DNA of 64,000 nucleotides from Fidelibacterota bacterium (GTDB lineage: Bacteria; Fidelibacterota; UBA8477; JABMPR01). The translations under genes were made by a program, and so were the position numbers. Under the pieces are notes generated by a model. It made no database searches and was not told the DNA's origin. It saw nothing but the letters and a program-made list of their open reading frames with translations. The stretch covers positions 23,678 to 87,677 of the forward strand of contig JABMQQ010000151.1 in assembly GCA_013202495.1 (NCBI GenBank), given 5' to 3'. Below are positions 9,684-19,505 of this stretch, piece after piece (position 1 is the stretch's first letter; the number at the start of each line of letters is the position of its first letter).

Positions 9684-10763
9684 TTATATATATCCGATGA
9701 TCGTTAGGACCACCATGTAGGTAATAGTAAATACTCCCAGAATTGTAATCCATTTCGAGTCCACAATCTGTTTCCCTCGAAACCGGGCAAATGGAACGGC
9801 CATCCAGAGCACTGCTGCAACACCGAATAACAGAATTCCAAAAGTTTCACCTTCAATAAACCAGACATGCGGGGGAATAATTTTTAAGGTCTCAAACATA
9901 AACATAAAGTACCATTCCGGTTTAATTCCCATGGGTGCTGACGCCAGAGCATCTGCTTTCAAACCCAAGTCCCATGGATAAAACACGGCCAGATACAGAA
10001 CAATGATATTTATAATTAACCACAGTAGAGCATCACGGAGGACGAAATCTGGAAAGAAAGACATATAGCGTTTTTTCTCAGCAGGCTGCTCATGGAAATG
10101 TCGAGGTTCGCTGATCCCCTGCCTCTGTACCAACAGCAAATGAAAGCTCAATATTAAAAAGGTGATGGCTGGTAAGATCGCAACATGAAGTCCAAAAAAT
10201 CTCGATAATGTGGCTCCGGTGACATCTTCCCCACCCCGGATAATGATTTTAAGTTGCTCACCAATAAATGGGACTGCACCCACAATATCGGTCCCCACTT
10301 TTGTTGCAAAAAAGGCTAATTCATTCCATGGGAGTAGATATCCACTAAAACCAAAGAACATTGATAGAAGTAATAAAAGAAATCCAGAGACCCAGGTTAG
10401 TTCACGCGGTTTTGAAAAGGCTCGGGTGAAAACCACACTAAACATATGAATAAAAGCGAACAAAACCATCAGATTGGCTGACCAGGCATGGACGTTTCGA
10501 AATAACCATCCGAATTGGACTTCGGTCAAAATGAATTGTATGCTCTCGTAGGCACTGTCTTCACCAGGACGATAATACATCAGTAGCAATATTCCAGTAA
10601 AGAGCTGCACCAAGAATAGAAAAAGAGTCACCCCGCCCATGTAGTACCACATGGTGTGTGAGTGGATCGGCACTTTTTTATGATCCATCATCTCCACCAG
10701 GGGTTTCAAGTCAAGACGATCATCCAGCCAGCTGAACGTTTTTTGTTTTGAACTCTGCTTCAT
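9684..10763 (-). CDS. Cytochrome b (b6-like, full length) of a quinol:cytochrome c oxidoreductase
   Basis: Heme-ligand pairs HAWSANLMVLFAFIH (Hx13H) and HVAILPAITFLILSFH (Hx14H); Qo-site KPEWYF motif; polytopic. Confidence 0.92.
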   Translation of the reverse strand: MKQSSKQKTFSWLDDRLDLKPLVEMMDHKKVPIHSHTMWYYMGGVTLFLFLVQLFTGILLLMYYRPGEDSAYESIQFILTEVQFGWLFRNVHAWSANLMVLFAFIHMFSVVFTRAFSKPRELTWVSGFLLLLLSMFFGFSGYLLPWNELAFFATKVGTDIVGAVPFIGEQLKIIIRGGEDVTGATLSRFFGLHVAILPAITFLILSFHLLLVQRQGISEPRHFHEQPAEKKRYMSFFPDFVLRDALLWLIINIIVLYLAVFYPWDLGLKADALASAPMGIKPEWYFMFMFETLKIIPPHVWFIEGETFGILLFGVAAVLWMAVPFARFRGKQIVDSKWITILGVFTITYMVVLTIIGYI

Positions 10764-11200
10764 GCCAGGTCCTTTTCCTCAGTAATTATCACCTGATCAT
10801 CCACAATGGATACCGAGTAGACGGTGAGTGGTTTGGGAGGTGGCCCAGAAACGTTTTTACCGTTTAGATCAAATACACCATTGTGGCATGCACAAACTAT
10901 TTGTTTTCTTGCTTGATTGTACTGGACTATACAGTCCAAGTGAGTACAAGTGGCTGCCAGAGCGCTGAAGGTATCCTGATCATTCCGAATCAGGATCACC
11001 GGGACGCGTCCGAATCGCACTATCTTGGAACTATTTATGGGGAATTCATCAACAGTTCCAACTTTTAGTGAGCTTACATGTGGTTCAGAAATTTTTGGGG
11101 GAATCATAAACTGAAATACTGGATAAAAAATGGAAGCCAATCCGCCAATTCCGCCAGCACCTAACATCGTGTTAATGAACTCTCTACGACCGTACTTCAT
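10760..11200 (-). CDS. Rieske 2Fe-2S protein
   Basis: TAT-like GRREFINTMLGAGGIGG; CTHLDC...CACHNGVFD cluster-binding motifs; 4-nt overlap with cytochrome b start. Confidence 0.93.
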   Translation of the reverse strand: MKYGRREFINTMLGAGGIGGLASIFYPVFQFMIPPKISEPHVSSLKVGTVDEFPINSSKIVRFGRVPVILIRNDQDTFSALAATCTHLDCIVQYNQARKQIVCACHNGVFDLNGKNVSGPPPKPLTVYSVSIVDDQVIITEEKDLA

Positions 11201-11228
11201 AAAGTATTTCCTGTCCTTAATATAAAAT

Positions 11229-12452
11229 TCATTGACTTGCACTATGGGCGGCAACTGCAGCATCTTCCGCTCGCCATGGCTTTAGGATTTTTATTAGCAT
11301 CCAGAGAATGATAAATGGCATGATCAGAAGCGCGATGGAAACCAATAATCCTTCCAGACCGAAGAAAGTCATCTTGTAGGTTGTCAGACCCATGAAACTT
11401 TTTGAGAAGAGCTGACCGCCAATCACAACATTCCATCGAGTTGAGAATATTCCTACTTGAACCAAAATGGCCGAAATGAAGTAGAGTAGTTTACGCAGAT
11501 CAGCCGGGACTTTAAACGTTTTGACACCGGCAATGGTGAAAAGTGGTATAATCATCCCAATTAGCACCTGCATAATTACCAGGCTCGAAAAAAGTCTGTT
11601 TTGCACCAGGGACGCCAGGATCTTGATGGATTCTTCTGATTCATAAACACGATGTATAAAATCCAGAATCTCCAGAGAGAAATCGACGATCATGATATAG
11701 AATAAATAGCTTGCCAGCTTATCCAGACATATCATATCTACGATTTTGTTTCGAAGGGGAGTAATAATCATATAGAGCAATATGACAAGGGCCACCCCTG
11801 ACACGATGGCAGAGAATAAAAATACGATTGGAATCAATACACTGGACCACCAGGGATTGGCTTTGATTGACCCAAATAAAAATCCAACATAACCATGCAG
11901 TAAAAAAGCAGATGGAATACCTATGATGGTTATGACGCGTACCGCTTTATGATCAAAAGCCACTGCTTTATCGGAAATATCTTTGGAGAACAGTGACAGC
12001 GTCTTATAGAACCATTTTTTTATTCCTCTGCTCTCATTGGCCATCAGGATCAGGTCTTTACGAAAGTCAAACCAGAGCTCAAGCAGGAGCACAGCCATGA
12101 GGTACCAGGCATAGACGAAACCAAACATGGCCATGGCAGAATTCACATTGGGAGTAAGAAAAATCTCGAATGATTTTTCCGGGTGTCCCAAATGGGCAAG
12201 TAAGGGTAAAGGTGCGATGATTATAAATGCCAATGCAGTAAGTAGAGATAAGCGGTAGGTTGGCTGGAGTTCTTTTACGTTAAATACCTTGACCAGTGAA
12301 GCCAGGATGAAGGCACCTGCGACAAGACCCGTCAGATATGGATAAATGACGACTAAAAGACCCCAATGTAGCTCTATTTCATTCGGAAAAATGTAGCCAG
12401 TAACTTCATCGAGGAGTGGTGTTAAATGTTGGACTATTTCTTCCATGATCAT
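11229..12452 (-). CDS. NrfD/PsrC-like integral membrane quinone-interacting subunit
   Basis: Polytopic 407-aa protein with NrfD-type helices (GLLVVIYPYLTGLVAGAFILASL, LAHLGHPEKSFEIF); 4-nt overlap with upstream FeS gene. Confidence 0.88.
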   Translation of the reverse strand: MIMEEIVQHLTPLLDEVTGYIFPNEIELHWGLLVVIYPYLTGLVAGAFILASLVKVFNVKELQPTYRLSLLTALAFIIIAPLPLLAHLGHPEKSFEIFLTPNVNSAMAMFGFVYAWYLMAVLLLELWFDFRKDLILMANESRGIKKWFYKTLSLFSKDISDKAVAFDHKAVRVITIIGIPSAFLLHGYVGFLFGSIKANPWWSSVLIPIVFLFSAIVSGVALVILLYMIITPLRNKIVDMICLDKLASYLFYIMIVDFSLEILDFIHRVYESEESIKILASLVQNRLFSSLVIMQVLIGMIIPLFTIAGVKTFKVPADLRKLLYFISAILVQVGIFSTRWNVVIGGQLFSKSFMGLTTYKMTFFGLEGLLVSIALLIMPFIILWMLIKILKPWRAEDAAVAAHSASQ

Positions 12453-13231
12453 TTAACCTCCATATCTAGATGTGCATAAAATACCTTGGGCTCGGTATTA
12501 AGCGCTGGTTTAAGAACGCCAATATGGTTCATTCGTTTAAATCGATGCAAAGGACTAGCTTTCTGATCCAACTCCCCAAATATTCTAGCTTCAGTAGGAC
12601 ATGCTTCTACACAGGCAGGTTCTTCCCCTCTAACAATTCTGTGATAACAAAACGTACATTTCTCGGCAGTTTTTGTCACGGGGTGTAGGAATCTTGCACC
12701 GTAAGGGCAGGCCTGGATGCAATATCTGCAACCAAGACAATATTCCGCATCAACCAATACCACACCATCGGCGGACTGAAAGGTCGCTCCCACTGGGCAG
12801 ACTTGAACGCAGGGTGGTTTTTCACAGTGATTGCATAATTTTGGCACAAAGAAGCTACGTAGGACATCCTCACTTTCAGGATGCTTTTCAAAACCATCGA
12901 TGGCACCGTTAGGACAATCAATGATAGTTTCTCCATTCTCTTTCACTTGATAGCGTTCCACCCAGGTACGAAAGAAGAATGGTTCTTTGGGAACATCATT
13001 TTCAATTTTACAGGCATTAGAACATCTTCCGCAGCCGATACATTTGTCAATATCCACTCCCATGCCCCATGTATGCTCGTGTGGGTTATAGTTGATTGAT
13101 TCATCTGCCCAGTCCATAGGTTTTACAGATTCCTGCTCTGCTGTGAGAAACTTGGGAAATAATACACCGGCAGCCAAGCCCGCCATCGTTTTTAAAACGT
13201 CGCGTCTTTTTGAAGTGATAAGATTCTTCAT
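12449..13231 (-). CDS. 4Fe-4S ferredoxin-type subunit (DmsB/NrfC/PsrB-like), TAT-exported
   Basis: KRRDVLKTMAGLAAGVLFP TAT-like leader; four Cys clusters including CIGCGRCSNACKIEN, CNHCEKPPCVQVCPVGA and CLGCRYCIQACPYGARF. Confidence 0.9.
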   Translation of the reverse strand: MKNLITSKRRDVLKTMAGLAAGVLFPKFLTAEQESVKPMDWADESINYNPHEHTWGMGVDIDKCIGCGRCSNACKIENDVPKEPFFFRTWVERYQVKENGETIIDCPNGAIDGFEKHPESEDVLRSFFVPKLCNHCEKPPCVQVCPVGATFQSADGVVLVDAEYCLGCRYCIQACPYGARFLHPVTKTAEKCTFCYHRIVRGEEPACVEACPTEARIFGELDQKASPLHRFKRMNHIGVLKPALNTEPKVFYAHLDMEVK

Positions 13232-13980
13232 CTCGCCTCCGGTAGGTGTGGGTAATGACATTGCCAGCAATCATAACGTGTCTCGTGGGTTGCAAGATTT
13301 ATCAGGGGAGCATCAGTGTCGTTACTTGCATTCTTTGTGTGACATTGCCCACAGAATTCGCGATTTTGAGGTTTATCTGGTCGGTACTGACGAGGTGAAA
13401 TTTTGTGTAGTTCCGGTGTGGTATGACAAAATTCGCATTCAACATCCATATGATGCGATACTGCTTTGCTGCGCGATATTTCGCCGTGGCATGCTGAACA
13501 TTCACTGGGAACTTCAGGAGGTGCTGGATCATGTGGTTCGTGGCAGGTCACACAGGATTTCAATGAGTTATGAGATTGACTGACTATTTGAGGAAATCCA
13601 GTGGGTCGTGATGAGAGGTATTCGTGACATACCGGGCATAATGTTCGTTCTCTGGGAAAACTGGGTTCGTTTTCATCTGAGTCTTCAATGTGTCCGGCCA
13701 GCGGTCCGTGGCAAACCTCACAACTCAGTTTTTTATGATATCCTGCAGCAAGCATTTCCGTCATATCATCGTGGCATTCAACACAGCTTGCTCTACCAGC
13801 GTATTTGAATTCAATTGCTACCGCATCATTTAATGCACCTGTTCTAAAATGACCAAGTTCACCAAAATCATCTGGTATTAGTAATGGTCTAATGATGAGA
13901 AATGCAGATATGACGAGAATCACCACTACAACTAGCAATTTGATCTGCTCCGGTGCTTTACTTAGCCAACTATTCATCAT
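13228..13980 (-). CDS. Octaheme c-type cytochrome with N-terminal membrane anchor
   Basis: Eight CxxCH (CVECH, CEVCH, CPVCH, CVTCH, CSACH, CEFCH, CGQCH, CWQCH); N-terminal helix KLLVVVVILVISAFLII; 4-nt overlap with the FeS gene. Confidence 0.85.
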   Translation of the reverse strand: MMNSWLSKAPEQIKLLVVVVILVISAFLIIRPLLIPDDFGELGHFRTGALNDAVAIEFKYAGRASCVECHDDMTEMLAAGYHKKLSCEVCHGPLAGHIEDSDENEPSFPRERTLCPVCHEYLSSRPTGFPQIVSQSHNSLKSCVTCHEPHDPAPPEVPSECSACHGEISRSKAVSHHMDVECEFCHTTPELHKISPRQYRPDKPQNREFCGQCHTKNASNDTDAPLINLATHETRYDCWQCHYPHLPEAR

Positions 13981-14028
13981 AAATCCCCTAATATTTCTGA
14001 AGATTGATAGCATTTTAAGCCTTCTCTG

Positions 14029-15669
14029 CTACTGCTCACCCTTGCGGGGACTTCCCTTTCGGATTCGAGTGTAAACAGCAGAAACTGTGATGAGAACCAC
14101 TCCAAGCGTAAAAAATGTGAGGATTCGTTGTCCAGGCTCCATACCCATGGTTGCGAGCAAAATGACATATGCCATGGTCGCGATGAGGGTCAGGTGCCCC
14201 ATCCAACGATATCGTTTACTATTTAAAGCCACACTGAGTGCATAGTATAGAACGGAGACACCAAGCAAAGGAAAAGCCACCCACTCGTTTGGGATTGCCT
14301 TCCACAGTGCATACGGTAGAGTGACAAAGGTGATTGCCAGATAAAAGTTTATCAAAACATTGAATGAGGATCCCAGTCGAATCTCAAACGCTCTGAGTAA
14401 TCTGGCACTAAAAAGTGCAACAAAACCAAAGCTTACACTAATGATACCCGCAAACCCGCTAGCTGCAGAATAGGCCAGGAACAAGACGATATATAGCAGG
14501 AAGTTAGATATGGTAATGAATTGTGATTTAAACCACAGAGCATTGGCCAAAACTAGTAAGCTCTGCCAAATCAGAATAACATATATATCTGGGGAGGGCA
14601 CAGTTTGTAGAAGTCCAATGCTGATGGTACCATGTGCTAGTAGTGTAAAGAGTACCATTGAGAAGTTGATTTTTAGACGTTTCCAAAAGACCAGTGCAAG
14701 CCCAAAGAAAACAATGAAGAAGAGAATTTTAGGCATAAGTGTGGGCGGAACGTCATGCAAAACAAAGGATAAATTGAAGAGTATGAACGCCAAGACTCCA
14801 TTTCCCATGGCATTTGCAACCACATACTCTTTTGCGATGGTTTTGGTATCAGAAACAATGAGAATAAGGGAAAAGATAAGTGCATAAATCACTAGATAAA
14901 CTTGATCCCAGGCAGGATGAGCCAGAGCACCATACTCACCAGTCATAATTGGGTTTCCCAACATCCAAATGAGATGGGCGGTATACACAGCAATGGTGCC
15001 ATAGATGAAAGTAATTGGATCCTTTAATTCACGGGAATAATAAACTACCCCCAGGGCGACAAGAGCATTTAAGCTCAGGGTCCAGGCAGGTAAATTGATG
15101 ACAATACCAGCCAGCAGCATGAGTGTTAGTCCAATTGAATACAGATAGGGAGATCTCTTGTTGTATCCAAAGGCTACGAGACCAAAACAAAGAAGTGTTA
15201 GGAAAGTATTTTCCAGATACCCTGATTCCAACAAGCTCGGCTCGCCAAAATGGAATAAACGGAGAACTGAGATAAAGCTGACGACAAAGGCGGCGCCCCA
15301 TAGATTCAATGAGATAAATTTGAAGGTGGCTTTGGTGTAGACCGCAGCACCAACCATCAGCGCACATATTCCTGCACCCATTAGGCTAGGCACAACAGGA
15401 TGCAAATTATTCCATTGCAAGCTTAGCATGAAAACAAAAGCCATGACTAAGATGGCAATACCTACATAGGCGAACCAATATTCTCCAATGTGGATTTCAA
15501 ACGCATTGGGTTTTCCATCGCCGCGTTCTTGAATACCACCAACGCTTCGGTCTTCCGTAGTTTTAATATACGGTTTCATAGCTGCTTCCAGGGTGGATAC
15601 TCTTTGATCCAGGTCTTTTAAATAGTCAATGACCTGAGAGGATGAAGAATCGGTGGAATTTTTTGCCAT
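14029..15669 (-). CDS. Polytopic membrane protein, DUF2339-like
   Basis: About 12 or more hydrophobic helices after a short coiled-coil-like N-terminus (VIDYLKDLDQRVSTLEAAM). Confidence 0.6.
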   Translation of the reverse strand: MAKNSTDSSSSQVIDYLKDLDQRVSTLEAAMKPYIKTTEDRSVGGIQERGDGKPNAFEIHIGEYWFAYVGIAILVMAFVFMLSLQWNNLHPVVPSLMGAGICALMVGAAVYTKATFKFISLNLWGAAFVVSFISVLRLFHFGEPSLLESGYLENTFLTLLCFGLVAFGYNKRSPYLYSIGLTLMLLAGIVINLPAWTLSLNALVALGVVYYSRELKDPITFIYGTIAVYTAHLIWMLGNPIMTGEYGALAHPAWDQVYLVIYALIFSLILIVSDTKTIAKEYVVANAMGNGVLAFILFNLSFVLHDVPPTLMPKILFFIVFFGLALVFWKRLKINFSMVLFTLLAHGTISIGLLQTVPSPDIYVILIWQSLLVLANALWFKSQFITISNFLLYIVLFLAYSAASGFAGIISVSFGFVALFSARLLRAFEIRLGSSFNVLINFYLAITFVTLPYALWKAIPNEWVAFPLLGVSVLYYALSVALNSKRYRWMGHLTLIATMAYVILLATMGMEPGQRILTFFTLGVVLITVSAVYTRIRKGSPRKGEQ

Positions 15670-15804
15670 GATGTACCTCAGTTTAATTGAAATAAAATTG
15701 TGGAGTTTCCCCTTATATCTCAATTTGCATGCCAGTCATGGACCTGGGTATCTCATAGTACTGTATATATTGTGTTTATATCACTTTTAAGGATCACAGA
15801 TATT

Positions 15805-15818
15805 TCCCACTAGTGGGA
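15805..15818. promoter_or_regulatory. Perfect 14-bp palindrome, candidate enhancer site upstream of the cytochrome operon
   Basis: TCCCACTAGTGGGA in the intergenic region between the sigma54 response regulator and the 15669 start. Confidence 0.4.
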
Positions 15819-15929
15819 CATCATTGAGACCAAAAACGCCATTAATAATGCTGTAATACTATATTTTTTATTGATTTATATCAACCTGTGAAATTTAAAT
15901 TCACAGTGACAAAAAGGTTACAGGATGAA

Positions 15930-17324
15930 TCAGAGTAGTCGCCACGCCTCAGGATCGATCCCATGTTTTTGTAGCAAACGATAGGTGTTTCGCCGAGTCA
16001 TATCTGCTTCTTCAGCAATACGAGTCACATTTCCTTTATGTTTGCGAAGCAGAAATTTCAGATACCTTTGCTCTACCTTATCGATTTCACGAGTACGGGC
16101 TTGCTTAAATGACAGAGAGTCAAAATTTTCCTGGATGGGTTCCAGGGAGTGGAATTGTTCTGGGAGATGGGCACTCTGAATGACAGTATCATCGCTCAAG
16201 GCAACCAATCGCTCAATCACATTTTCTAATTCGCGGACATTTCCCGGCCAATTATAGGTTTCCAGAAGAGTGAGTGTCTCGGCTGAAAATTTGAGTTTCT
16301 TTTTGCCTGTTGTCACCATGGACTTTTTGGCGAAGTGATTTACCAAGAGTCGGATGTCACCCTTCCGTTCACGCAATGGGGGTATATGAATATGAATCAC
16401 ATTGAGTCGGTAGTACAAATCTGCACGTAATCGATCTTCACCAAGGATATTCTCAGGAGAACAATTGGTAGCTGAGATAATACGTACATTTATTGGGATC
16501 TGGAGATGCCCTCCCAATCTTCTCAATTCGCGTTCTTGAAGCACACGTAAAAATTTTGTTTGCAGGGAATGAGCCATCTCACACACTTCATCAAGAAAGA
16601 AGGTTCCAGTATTGGCATACTCGAATAAGCCAATTTTTGTTTGGTCGGCACCTGTGAAAGCACCTTTTTCATATCCAAAAAGCTCAGATTCAAAAAGATT
16701 TTCGGGAAGTGCTCCGCAATTCATTGGCACAAAGGGTTTTGCCTGCCGTTTGCTTCGCGTATGTATACTTCTTGCAATCAGTTCTTTCCCTGTCCCACTT
16801 TCACCAGTAATAAGGATATTGACATCCGTTGGAGCAACGGTTTCGATCAATTTGAATATTTTTAGCATCACATCACTTTTACTGATGATGTTTTCAAATT
16901 TGTATTTGTCTTTCAGTTGCTGTAAAAGGGATTGTCGTTCTTCTACCAGGTTTGAAAATTGCAATGCCCTGTCAATCACCACTTTGAGATGATCCGCCTC
17001 GAAGGGTTTTTCAATAAATTCATAGGCTCCAGCCTTTATACAAGCTACGGCCCGGTCGATAGTCCCATATGCTGAGATGATGATCACAGGCAGATCCTTT
17101 GCATACATGCGGATTCTTTGTAACATCTCGAGACCATCAAGGTCTGGCATTTGCAAATCACACAGCACGAGTTCAAAATTTTGGCTTTCGATGAGTTCCA
17201 ATGCATAGTGTACATCTTTTGTTGTCATGGGCTCGAAATCCAGACGGCGCAGTAGATTAGCCGTTGCTTCTAAGAAATCTTGTTCATCATCAATAATGAG
17301 TATGCGTGGACCTATTGGTTTCAT
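15930..17324 (-). CDS. Sigma54-dependent NtrC-family response regulator
   Basis: REC domain (LVLCDLQMPDLDG), AAA+ GESGTGKELIARSIH and GAFTGA loop motif, Fis-type HTH (GNVTRIAEEADMTRRNTYRLLQKHGI). Confidence 0.95.
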   Translation of the reverse strand: MKPIGPRILIIDDEQDFLEATANLLRRLDFEPMTTKDVHYALELIESQNFELVLCDLQMPDLDGLEMLQRIRMYAKDLPVIIISAYGTIDRAVACIKAGAYEFIEKPFEADHLKVVIDRALQFSNLVEERQSLLQQLKDKYKFENIISKSDVMLKIFKLIETVAPTDVNILITGESGTGKELIARSIHTRSKRQAKPFVPMNCGALPENLFESELFGYEKGAFTGADQTKIGLFEYANTGTFFLDEVCEMAHSLQTKFLRVLQERELRRLGGHLQIPINVRIISATNCSPENILGEDRLRADLYYRLNVIHIHIPPLRERKGDIRLLVNHFAKKSMVTTGKKKLKFSAETLTLLETYNWPGNVRELENVIERLVALSDDTVIQSAHLPEQFHSLEPIQENFDSLSFKQARTREIDKVEQRYLKFLLRKHKGNVTRIAEEADMTRRNTYRLLQKHGIDPEAWRLL

Positions 17325-19069
17325 GATTTATCCGTTGGTAGATAGATTAAAAAGGTTGCTCCCTCTCCAGGTGTACTCTGTACATCGAGACGACCACTGT
17401 GTCTTTCTACAATAGATTTGGAAATTGATAATCCCAAACCAGTACCTTGTGTCCCAGGTTTATTACTCACAAAGGGTTTAAATATATTCGAAATGTCTGA
17501 TTGTTTGATGCCACTACCATTATCACTAATGGAAAGTACATTTAAGTTTTGTTGACCCAGGGATGTTTCCTCCGTGGTGCTTTTGAGATGCAAAGTGATT
17601 GTGCCTTTTGGTTCTACAAAATCAATGGCGTTATTAAGTAAATTTATAATGACCTGCTCTAGCCTCGGGCGATCAAAAATGAAAGGAGGCCAGTAATCTG
17701 GTAATTTTTTCTTCACCACAACTTGTTTTGCATTTAGACGCGGACCAACCAGGAATAAACATTCTGATATGAGGTCCAAGATGTCATTTTCCTCTGGCCT
17801 AAAAGGCATGACTCTGGAATATCCCAGTAATCTTTTGGTGTAATCTTTTATTCGATGGACCTGTTTCTTAATGATACGCATTTCACCTCGGGAATCTTCT
17901 CCAAGATTTTCATTTAGAATCATCCCATCGGCTACGGCTGAAATTATCCCCGTCGGCGTGTTTATTTCATGTGCAACTGAATCTATCAACTCTCCCAATG
18001 AGGCCAGTTTGGTTGCCTGGTCAAGTTTTTCCTGGATACGCTGCACTTCGCTAATTCGCTTTTTCGCCTGATCTGCCAGCACTCTCTTTATATTCAAATA
18101 GTAGAGAGAACCACCTGTCATGATCAAAAGGAGCAGAAATACTCCTGAAAGGATAAATATGGCAACGGAGTTTCTCAACACATCACGTACGACTGAGGGA
18201 GAGTAAGTTGAAATGGCCAGAACCCATTTTAAACCCTCATATTGAATAGGCTCATACGCCATAATTTTTTCAGGTTCACCTTCAATAAAATAATTTGCTC
18301 TTCCTGAGCCTCCTGCAATCATTTGTTCCTGTATTTTGAAGGAACTATGGCATTCGACACAATCTTCCTGAATGTCCCTGATATTGTGCAGAAGCATTTC
18401 TTCATGGCTTGGGTGATATATGAGTCGGCCCCCATCATCCATCACCCAGGCAAAATCATCTTTACCCAGTTTAAGGGGTTTGACAAATTTTTCCATTAAC
18501 CAATCAAAACTAATTAGTAACCCTATACTCCTGACCCTGGACCTCAATGTGTAATCTTTATCTATAGTCTTAGCTGGTGTGAAAATGACAAGAAAATGGT
18601 AGGGGGATTCATCAGAACCCATATTCTGTGGATATACGGGAGAGAAAATAATTTGGGATTCAATAGCCCTAATCCGACTCGGACTGATCACGTCGACAGA
18701 CAAGAGACGAAGTTCTTCTGCTACCCGATCAGAGAGTGAGTTACCCCAGGTTTTGTCGATTTTAAAACTATCATCCAGGGTGAACCAGGAGCTTATACCT
18801 TCAGTACTTAGCTGATTAGAGTGTTGTAAAACATTCACATTTTCCAGGCCAAGCTGTGAAAGCAGCTGAAGGTCATCTTCCAGATGTTCGAAATAGTTGG
18901 TCATGCTGGCCGTGGCCGTTTTGGCCATTTCTGACTGAAGCTGCTGATGATAAGAAGTAGCCTCCGACAAGGCAGTCTGGTAGAATTTTATAACCAGAAA
19001 AATAAAACTGGAAACCAACAGAATTGAAAATACGATGATAGAACTTGAGTTCAGTTTAAGCAGCCGCAT
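17321..19069 (-). CDS. Sensor histidine kinase with periplasmic Cache-like domain containing a c-type heme motif
   Basis: Two TM helices flanking the sensor; DCVECHSSF in the extracytoplasmic region; H-box SVAHEINTPTGI; ATPase boxes NLLNNAIDF, DNGSGI, GTGLGLSIS; overlaps the response regulator start. Confidence 0.92.
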   Translation of the reverse strand: MRLLKLNSSSIIVFSILLVSSFIFLVIKFYQTALSEATSYHQQLQSEMAKTATASMTNYFEHLEDDLQLLSQLGLENVNVLQHSNQLSTEGISSWFTLDDSFKIDKTWGNSLSDRVAEELRLLSVDVISPSRIRAIESQIIFSPVYPQNMGSDESPYHFLVIFTPAKTIDKDYTLRSRVRSIGLLISFDWLMEKFVKPLKLGKDDFAWVMDDGGRLIYHPSHEEMLLHNIRDIQEDCVECHSSFKIQEQMIAGGSGRANYFIEGEPEKIMAYEPIQYEGLKWVLAISTYSPSVVRDVLRNSVAIFILSGVFLLLLIMTGGSLYYLNIKRVLADQAKKRISEVQRIQEKLDQATKLASLGELIDSVAHEINTPTGIISAVADGMILNENLGEDSRGEMRIIKKQVHRIKDYTKRLLGYSRVMPFRPEENDILDLISECLFLVGPRLNAKQVVVKKKLPDYWPPFIFDRPRLEQVIINLLNNAIDFVEPKGTITLHLKSTTEETSLGQQNLNVLSISDNGSGIKQSDISNIFKPFVSNKPGTQGTGLGLSISKSIVERHSGRLDVQSTPGEGATFLIYLPTDKS

Positions 19070-19320
19070 AACCTCTCGATGCAATTAATGTGCTATTCTC
19101 CTGCTGGATACAGGATCTTGAGTCTGGATGATCATTTTGTCTATTTCATCGAAAGTGTGATCGATGAATTTGCCTGTACCCTGTTGAAGTCTTATTGGTA
19201 TGAAACTAAGATAGGTCTGTGACACTTGCTATGGAGAAGTGCTCTCTATTCTTAAGTCTGATCTGAGTGAGGACACCTTTTGGATATTCCTGTCCAGGCG
19301 GCTAAGGCTCCCTGCCATAC

Positions 19321-19485
19321 CGAACCTTGAGCCTGTCGAAAGGGTAGGCTGGTCGAAGCCAGGGGTGTTGTGGTAGCTCAGGACATTTCGAGGACCTCAA
19401 TGTCCGGCTACTACACCGGCGGCTGAGGTTCTCGAAGCCAGAGGTGTTGTGATGAGAAAGGACACTTCGACGAGCTCAGTGTCCG
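19321..19485. repeat. Intergenic short repeat cluster (two related units of about 60 bp with internal hairpins)
   Basis: gtcgaagccaggggtgttgtggtagctcaggacatttcgaggacctcaatgtccg versus ctcgaagccagaggtgttgtgatgagaaaggacacttcgacgagctcagtgtccg; also gagcctgtcgaaagg. Confidence 0.7.
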
Positions 19486-19505
19486 TGAATCGATAAATCT
19501 AGACA

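Noticed and set aside
14510-14887. 125-aa plus-strand ORF opposite the DUF2339-like gene
   Set aside because: Antisense to a long coherent membrane-protein ORF; typical shadow ORF.
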